Shown here one piece after another: positions 4,869 through 10,012 of a stretch of 10,012 nucleotides of DNA (positions are counted from its first letter, which is position 1; each line of letters opens with the position of its first letter). The position numbers were made by a program, and so were the translations under genes. This DNA is from G039029935 sp039029935. GTDB taxonomy: Bacteria > Chloroflexota > Anaerolineae > Caldilineales > Caldilineaceae. Below the pieces are notes generated by a model. It worked only from the letters and a program-made list of their open reading frames with translations, was not told where the DNA came from and searched no databases. The stretch spans positions 1 through 10,012 of the forward strand of contig JBCCFC010000415.1 in assembly GCA_039029935.1 (NCBI GenBank), in the 5' to 3' direction.

Positions 4869-6461
4869 CTACTTTGCAAAATACGCCACTAAATACTCTT
4901 CAAACGAAAGCGTCTCATTCGCTTCCATTTCACGCTGCTTCTCTATCGACGCAATAGCCTCTTCTTCTAATAGCAACATTGTCTTTTCAATCGACTCATT
5001 GGTCATCGGCTCATTTTGTAAGGTAGCTTGATGTTCGCGCGATTTACGCAATGCATAGGTCGCAAAGGTTTCGTTTGCCTGTTTCATTTCATCCAACATG
5101 CGGGCTGAGGGTGTCAACTCAGGCTGTCCAATAAGCTGCTTCTGATGGGCCAACGCTGTTTGGTAAGGTTTGTGCAGGTTTCCTCTTTGCCCCTCGGTTT
5201 GGTCGAGTGCTTCGCAGATGGGTTCTAGCTGCGTCATGATATCCATCGCCCATGAAACCAATGATACCTCTTGCCCCTGTGTACGCAACATCAACCCGGG
5301 CATACGACCAACATTTGCAATCTGCTGCTGGTTATATAAGTAATCACGCTCCTCCTTCGCATCAATGGGTGTACTCTCTTGCAGCAGACAAAAGAGCGCA
5401 AACGCTTCCATAAATCGCAACTGCATCTCGTTGACCCCGATGGGTGAGAATGTATCTATGTCTAGCACACGGATTTCTACATACATCACACCACGCTCAC
5501 TCAGGGCATTGCTTGGTCGTTCACCAGAGCGTATCGGCTGCTTTGGTCGCACAGCACTGTAGTATTCATTTTCAATTTGAAGAATATTTCCGTTGAGTTG
5601 CCAATACTCACCATCAATCATGATTCCTTTATCGACAAACGGTTGGTACGGTGTCTCAATGGCATGAATGAGTCCACGCACATAGGTATCTAAATTGTCA
5701 TAGGAAATATCTAGCCCTGGTGTATCCCGATTGGTATAACCAATGTCACTAACCCGTAGCGAGGCCGCATAAGGCTCATAGTAGGTGCTGGCGTCAAACG
5801 ATTGAAACGACGTGTCCTGCCCATCCATAAAGGATTTACACAGTGCTGGCGAATTGCCAAACAAATAGGTCAGCAACCATTGATAGCGTAATACATTACG
5901 TGCCAATCCAAAATAAGCGTTGTTGATAAACGATTGCAGTGGTTGCGTGTCTTCGTCTATCTGTTGAAAAGCAGGCCAAAATTCTATCGGGACAGAGTAG
6001 TTGAAATGCACACCGCTGATGGCCTGCATAATCCGTCCATAACGAACCGCCAGCCCACGACGATAGATGTGCTTCATCATCCCGATATGGGACGAACCAA
6101 ATTCAGCAATCCGAATACTTTTTTCTCCGTCAACAATACAAGGCATACTTGTATTCCACAATAATTCATCATGGACATTAGCATAGATAAATTGATGAAT
6201 AGCCTGCATGAAATTCATTGTATCCATCACATCCTCAAATGGCGGTGTAATTAGCTCCAACAATGCTTCGGAATAGTCAGTCGTAATATAGGGATTGGTC
6301 AAGGTTGAGCCTAATACGAAGGGGTGTTTCGTTTGTGACAGAATGCCCTGAGACGAGACACGTAGACTCTCTTTCTCCACACCTTTTTTTCCACCACTCA
6401 ATAAATACGCTTGTCCATTTTGTTGTAATCGTTCAATACGGTTTTCAAATCTTTGGTACAC
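4869..6461 (-). CDS. gshA: Glutamate-cysteine ligase (gamma-glutamylcysteine synthetase), proteobacterial type
   Basis: A 530-residue enzyme that performs the first, rate-limiting step of glutathione synthesis, ATP-dependent joining of glutamate and cysteine. The length and motif order match the E. coli GshA class (about 518 residues), not the cyanobacterial/plant class. Visible landmarks are GVEKESLRV (27-35, metal-binding glutamates), ITTDYSEALLELITP (59-73), SMPC (105-108), YGRIMQAISGVHFNYSVP (141-158), LRVSDIGYTN (235-244), NILQIENEYYSAVRPK (292-307), RSGERPSNAL (311-320), VEIRVLDIDTFSPIGV (328-343) and an acidic helical C-terminus. The GTG start is chosen because AGGAAG lies seven bases upstream. 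An ATG just before it is out of frame. The gene is convergent to the Uma2 gene and shares the pathway with gshB. Its upstream leader is rich in hairpins. E. coli GshA is feedback-inhibited by glutathione; this cannot be judged here. Confidence 0.95.
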   Translation of the reverse strand: MYQRFENRIERLQQNGQAYLLSGGKKGVEKESLRVSSQGILSQTKHPFVLGSTLTNPYITTDYSEALLELITPPFEDVMDTMNFMQAIHQFIYANVHDELLWNTSMPCIVDGEKSIRIAEFGSSHIGMMKHIYRRGLAVRYGRIMQAISGVHFNYSVPIEFWPAFQQIDEDTQPLQSFINNAYFGLARNVLRYQWLLTYLFGNSPALCKSFMDGQDTSFQSFDASTYYEPYAASLRVSDIGYTNRDTPGLDISYDNLDTYVRGLIHAIETPYQPFVDKGIMIDGEYWQLNGNILQIENEYYSAVRPKQPIRSGERPSNALSERGVMYVEIRVLDIDTFSPIGVNEMQLRFMEAFALFCLLQESTPIDAKEERDYLYNQQQIANVGRMPGLMLRTQGQEVSLVSWAMDIMTQLEPICEALDQTEGQRGNLHKPYQTALAHQKQLIGQPELTPSARMLDEMKQANETFATYALRKSREHQATLQNEPMTNESIEKTMLLLEEEAIASIEKQREMEANETLSFEEYLVAYFAK

Positions 6462-6480
6462 AAATAAGCTTCCTGCATGT

Positions 6481-6612
6481 GTTTGGACTCATACTCGTTC
6501 GTCTTGAGTCAAAAAAATAACAACTCTATGGTGTAGATGGTACAACGGTCATCACCAGTTTGGCAAATCGTTTATTTCTTTTGCCACCTTACAGAGGTGA
6601 CGAATTTGTAAC
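6481..6612 (-). other. Hairpin-rich leader region of gshA
   Basis: Four inverted repeats lie between the presumed gshA transcription start and its ribosome binding site. Read on the minus strand they are: CACCT/AGGTG (6599-6585); TGGCAAA/TTTGCCA (6586-6561); TGGTG..ATG with CAT..CACCA (about 6555-6529, with a 3-base bulge); and GACTCA/TGAGTC (about 6513-6485), just before the Shine-Dalgarno sequence. A run of seven T (6517-6511) lies between the third and fourth. The first two stems share bases at 6585-6586. It does not match any riboswitch class I know. Confidence 0.35.
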
Positions 6613-6618
6613 CTAGTT

Positions 6619-6647
6619 ATTATGATCGAAACTTAACGAAAAAACAA
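6619..6647 (-). promoter_or_regulatory. Weak candidate promoter for gshA
   Basis: On the minus strand TTGTTT (6647-6642) and CATAAT (6624-6619) are spaced by 17 bases. The -10 matches five of six consensus positions, the -35 only three. A start near 6612 would give a leader of about 150 bases that begins directly at the hairpin series. Confidence 0.3.
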
Positions 6648-7055
6648 AATGAAGTTGCGTCCCTAAATTGTGCTTAGTTCAAATTTGTCAAAAATCTTGG
6701 CATTCTACAACAAATATACTAGATATACTTACTACCTTTGTGCTGGAACCAATGCCAAAATTGTCTCGTTCATTTGATGATGCTTTTGATAATTAATTCT
6801 CTTTACGCCGCTGTACCGTTATCATTACAATGCCATCAATCATATACCACTAAACTCTTTACATTTTGTAAGCTATGAGTACATGAAGGGATTTCAATAC
6901 CTAAATCCAACCACCCAATACTGAGTCAAATCAGAAATTTAAATAACTGAAAAGGGTTCACTCAAACGAAGTGTACATCAAGGATTTTGCTGGAGAAAAA
7001 TTATTGTGCGTGCATGCTTCTTTGTGATGAACAAAACAAAATAAGGAGAGATAGA
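6625..7055. other. Intergenic region with no recognised gene upstream of the surface-protein gene
   Basis: About 430 AT-rich bases hold no supported gene or structured RNA. TTGTCA (6685-6690), two TATACT boxes (6715 and 6724), GATAAT (6788) and TTTACA (6858) are present, but none combine with correct spacing into a convincing plus-strand promoter. TTGGCATT (6697-6704) is inverted as AATGCCAA (6751-6758) around the two TATACT boxes, which may or may not be regulatory. The AGGAGAG at 7044-7050 is the ribosome binding site of the following gene. Confidence 0.5.
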
Positions 7056-9938
7056 ATGCGTATATCTTACTCATTCATAAAATGCTTGCTCACATTTGTG
7101 GCTGCATTGGCGTTGTCGATGCTTATGACATCACAGGATGTACAGGCGGCTGACTTAGCGGTGTCGCATACGGCAATCACACAGCAATCAACAGCATCGT
7201 GTGTCAATATTCTACCAACATATACAACCAATGCGATTGGCAATTGTGTTTGGGAAGACGAGGATGGCGATGGCATTCAGGATTCAACCGAGCCAGGTAT
7301 TGCAAATGTCCAAGTAGCGCTATTACAGGCGTTTGTTGGTGTTGTCATGAGTACAACAACCGATATCAACGGTCACTATGTATTTACAGATGTTACACCA
7401 GGAACTTATATCATCGAATTCACCTTGCCGGGACCAAACTATGTGTATACACTAGAGGATCAAGGGGATCCCTACGATCCTACTAAGGACAGCGATGCCA
7501 AAGGGGATGATCCACTCAAGGGGCAAACCCATGCATTCACAATTGATAATGATGATGTATTCCTTGATTTGGATGCAGGCATGGTTGACTTTGTAGCAGA
7601 TAAGGTGACACCAATTGATATTGAGAAATCGACCAATGGTGTGGATGCAGACACGGCCCCTGGTGTTTTTATTGGTGAAGGCATGACGGTTACATGGCTT
7701 TATACAGTGACAAATATGAGCGATGTTGATTTGGTCATCAATGATATCGTTGATAGTGACAATAGTGTCATACTAAACTGTCCACCATACGACCAAGATG
7801 ATGGGGAACATCCTGCGTCACTAGAGGCGGGTGGCACATTTACCTGTACAGCCAGTGGGTTTGCGATTGCAGGTCAATATAGTAATACGGTTGTTGTCAC
7901 ATCAACGTATTTGAACGGCTCACCCGTGTTTACGGCCAGTGACCCAAGCCATTATTTTGGCACGGACCCAGGCATTGTTCTCAATAAAACAGTCAACGGC
8001 TATGAATCTGATCTATCCGAAAATTTGCCACACATTCCGATTGGCGAGATTATTTCGACCACCTATGAAATCATCAATACGGGCAATGTCACGCTCGAAT
8101 TGGAGACGCTGCTCAGTTCACCTGTTGTGATTGCACGGAGCGTAACCAATAATGATGTGCTGAGTGACTGTCTGTCACAGGCTGGCTTCCCATCAAATGA
8201 GCTAGCACCAGGAGCAACGCTAACTTGTACGTTGACCGATACAGTGTCCGCAGGGGAGGGGACGCTTGTGGGTACACACTGTGAAGTGTCCGCAATTGAC
8301 CCCGCTGGCGAAGAGGTGAATGATGGTGAAGAAAGCTATTATATTGTCGCCACCACCCCAGCGATTGAGATTGAAAAGTTGACCAATGGGTATGATGCCG
8401 ATAGCCCTTGGGAGTTGCAATTGCTTGCAGGTCTACCTGTCACATGGAGCTACATCATCACCAATTCAAGTGCGTTGTCGTTGACCGATATTTCTATTGT
8501 TGACGATCCAGAGGGTGTAATCTGTACCCATTCGCCATTAGGTCCAGGGGACTCAACTACCTGTACACATGTAGGCACAGTTCAGCCTGGAGGTTACAGC
8601 AATACAGCGGTTGTGACGGGTACATATGACCACTTTGGCTATCAGTTCACGGCTACAGATACAGACGGCAGCCACTACTTTGGCATCAACCCACAGATTG
8701 ATCTGGAAAAAGCCACCAACGGTGCGGATGCCGATAATTGGGATGATCCAGATGTGCCAAGCATTCCAGAGGGGGATGATGTCGTGTGGACCTATGTTGT
8801 CACCAATACAGGTAATATTACATTAGTTGTGACAGCGTTGAACGATGATCCGATTGGTCCAATCATTCTTGAATATGGTTCACTGGCTGATCACATCGTC
8901 TGTGTATCAGATTTAAACAATGAGTTTAGCCAGCTCTTAGCACCAGGGGCATCGTTCACCTGTATCGTCACAGGAACAGCCATTGCTGAACCTTACACCA
9001 ATACAGCCACTGTCACAGCAACCTATGACATTCCTGCACCCATCAATGTTGATGATGAGCCAATCAACGACACTGACCCCAGCCACTATAATGGATACGG
9101 CGTATCCGATTTGGCAATTGACAAGATGATTGCGGATACATACGATGATCCAAACGGCATTCTGATTACCTATGTGCTTTCCTACACCAACATTGGTTCA
9201 GGATCAGCGCAAGACGTTTTAATTACAGACATTTTGCCAGCAGGTGTCTCACCAACAGGTCAACCTGCCGAAACCAACCCAGGCTTGGGGCCGCCAATGG
9301 TGACAACAATCCCTAACGGGCCATCCTATATCACATGGACCGTTGGTACACTGGGGCCAGGGGCAGGTGGTCGCATTACCTTTACAGCGGGGATTATCGG
9401 TGAAGTTGCAGATGGTACGACCTATACAAATACGGCTACGATCCAAGGCTCAAACACGGACATTGATCCAAGCAACAACCGTGATGATGCGCCACTGACC
9501 GTTGATGGGCCAGTGCAAGGGGCCTGTACCAATGGCGCACAATGTTTCCCAACGAGCGTTGATTTACTGAGTTTTATTGCCTATGCAACGGATCAAGGTA
9601 TCAATGTTGAATGGGTAACAGGGGCAGAAGTAGACACGCTTGGCTTTGACCTCTATCGCAGTACAGATACGAATCTGGATCATGCTGTTCGTGTGACACC
9701 AGACCTGATTGATGACCAAGGTGAAGATGGTGGATTCTACATCTTTGTGGACACCACGGCACTGCCATTTATCAACTACACATACTGGTTGGTGGAAACA
9801 GAAGAAGATGGTACTCAGCTAGAATATGGGCCGATTCAGGCCAACATCTTTAGCGTAAGCGGACCAGCCAATGATGTGATTTTGGGGTTATCAGAAACAC
9901 AGCCATTCTCAATCTTCTTGCCAATGGTGACAAATTAA
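7056..9938 (+). CDS. Secreted modular surface protein with SdrD B, DUF11-type and fibronectin-like domains
   Basis: A 960-residue exported protein. Residues 1-31 form a signal peptide with a basic start, the hydrophobic core LLTFVAALALSMLM and a likely cut after VQA. Residues 58-178 resemble a staphylococcal SdrD-type B domain: GNCVWEDEDGDGIQDSTEPGI carries the acidic calcium-binding loop, and GHYVFTDVTPGTYIIEF is the hallmark strand pair. Four related modules follow (188-302, 307-433, 437-543, 547-680). They open with a motif like IEKxTNGxDAD, most end in SHYFG, and each holds a cysteine pair. Residues 685-816 are a DUF11-type module (YVLSYTNIGSGSAQDVLITDILPAG). About 833-935 is a fibronectin-like domain (VEWVTGAEVDTLGFDLYRS). 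The end FSIFLPMVTN is a short hydrophobic tail. There is no LPXTG motif or transmembrane anchor. The likely role is adhesion or cell-surface structure; no catalytic motif is seen. The ATG at 7056 is preceded by AGGAGAG seven bases away and opens the signal peptide. An upstream TTG at 6987 lacks a binding site. Confidence 0.88.
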   Translation: MRISYSFIKCLLTFVAALALSMLMTSQDVQAADLAVSHTAITQQSTASCVNILPTYTTNAIGNCVWEDEDGDGIQDSTEPGIANVQVALLQAFVGVVMSTTTDINGHYVFTDVTPGTYIIEFTLPGPNYVYTLEDQGDPYDPTKDSDAKGDDPLKGQTHAFTIDNDDVFLDLDAGMVDFVADKVTPIDIEKSTNGVDADTAPGVFIGEGMTVTWLYTVTNMSDVDLVINDIVDSDNSVILNCPPYDQDDGEHPASLEAGGTFTCTASGFAIAGQYSNTVVVTSTYLNGSPVFTASDPSHYFGTDPGIVLNKTVNGYESDLSENLPHIPIGEIISTTYEIINTGNVTLELETLLSSPVVIARSVTNNDVLSDCLSQAGFPSNELAPGATLTCTLTDTVSAGEGTLVGTHCEVSAIDPAGEEVNDGEESYYIVATTPAIEIEKLTNGYDADSPWELQLLAGLPVTWSYIITNSSALSLTDISIVDDPEGVICTHSPLGPGDSTTCTHVGTVQPGGYSNTAVVTGTYDHFGYQFTATDTDGSHYFGINPQIDLEKATNGADADNWDDPDVPSIPEGDDVVWTYVVTNTGNITLVVTALNDDPIGPIILEYGSLADHIVCVSDLNNEFSQLLAPGASFTCIVTGTAIAEPYTNTATVTATYDIPAPINVDDEPINDTDPSHYNGYGVSDLAIDKMIADTYDDPNGILITYVLSYTNIGSGSAQDVLITDILPAGVSPTGQPAETNPGLGPPMVTTIPNGPSYITWTVGTLGPGAGGRITFTAGIIGEVADGTTYTNTATIQGSNTDIDPSNNRDDAPLTVDGPVQGACTNGAQCFPTSVDLLSFIAYATDQGINVEWVTGAEVDTLGFDLYRSTDTNLDHAVRVTPDLIDDQGEDGGFYIFVDTTALPFINYTYWLVETEEDGTQLEYGPIQANIFSVSGPANDVILGLSETQPFSIFLPMVTN
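7617..9095 (+). repeat. Four diverged protein modules with cysteine pairs
   Basis: Residues 188-680 of the surface protein contain four copies of a beta-sandwich-like module of about 107-134 residues. Opening motifs are IEKSTNGVDAD, LNKTVNGYESD, IEKLTNGYDAD and EKATNGADADN. Closing motifs are DPSHYFG, ESYYIV, DGSHYFG and DPSHYNG. Cysteine pairs are 242/264, 372/391, 490/503 and 616/636, the second lying in the recurrent (G)(A/D)(T/S)xTC strand. Copy 2 has an additional Cys409 and lacks the SHY ending. Divergence at DNA level is high, so the duplication is old. Confidence 0.8.
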
Positions 9939-10012
9939 GGTATGGAGTTAAATAGAACCCAGAATAAAATATCCGATTGAATCGTAGGGGCATGGGGTGA
10001 TGTGGTGGGAAT
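9939..10012. other. Short 3' flank, no feature supported
   Basis: The 74 bases after the surface-protein stop contain no hairpin with a T-run and no start of a recognisable gene. The stretch CGTAGGGGCATGGGG (9983-9997) resembles one arm of a GC-rich hairpin repeat, but its partner would lie beyond the window. Confidence 0.4.

Noticed and set aside
6841..6890. TTTACA with TACATG as a promoter for the surface-protein gene
   Set aside because: The -10 matches only half of the consensus and nothing else supports it.
6987..7055. Longer start (TTG at 6987) for the surface protein
   Set aside because: It would bury the signal peptide behind 23 residues with three cysteines and has no ribosome binding site. 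The ATG at 7056 has AGGAGAG at the right distance.
9983..10012. Possible GC-rich hairpin repeat at the right edge
   Set aside because: Only one arm would be inside the window, so pairing cannot be tested.

Overview
The window carries six protein genes on about 10 kb of moderate-GC DNA. It looks like a chromosomal segment of a free-living bacterium, most likely a member of the Chloroflexota. That assignment is an inference from three traits: a Uma2-type nuclease gene with a long (A/T)EAQRAE heptad tail, a secreted SdrD/DUF11-type surface protein ending in a hydrophobic FLPM-type tail, and small hairpin and heptamer repeats between genes. No phage, transposase, rRNA, tRNA or CRISPR array is visible.

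Left block, minus strand (1-2377): two tandem hairpins lie at the very edge. Then come a cytoplasmic double-PAS sensor histidine kinase (58-1761) and, upstream of it in the same operon, a hotdog-fold acyl-CoA thioesterase resembling betainyl-CoA thioesterase (1769-2272). The stop of the thioesterase overlaps the ribosome binding site of the kinase. The start region of the kinase is built from a heptanucleotide tandem repeat.

Middle block (2273-6461): a divergent intergenic region with a second heptamer repeat (GCTGANN) leads into gshB (glutathione synthetase, plus strand), which ends at a long palindromic terminator. A Uma2-family nuclease gene (3626-4801, plus strand) follows. It has its own near-consensus promoter embedded in a perfect 13-bp palindrome, and a second perfect palindrome stands behind its stop. 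Convergent to it is gshA (glutamate-cysteine ligase, 4869-6461, minus strand). gshA and gshB together give the complete two-step glutathione pathway, with the nuclease gene sitting between them as a self-contained unit.

Right block (6462-10012): a 594-base divergent intergenic region holds a hairpin-rich leader for gshA and about 400 bases with no clear feature. Then comes a 960-residue secreted modular protein (7056-9938): signal peptide, one SdrD-type B domain, four related beta-sandwich modules with cysteine pairs, a DUF11-type module, a fibronectin-like C-terminal domain and a short hydrophobic tail.

The strongest leads for follow-up are the heptamer repeat at the kinase start (possible phase variation), the promoter-in-palindrome in front of the Uma2 gene, and the related palindromes on both sides of that gene. 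I saw no convincing multi-gene novel system.
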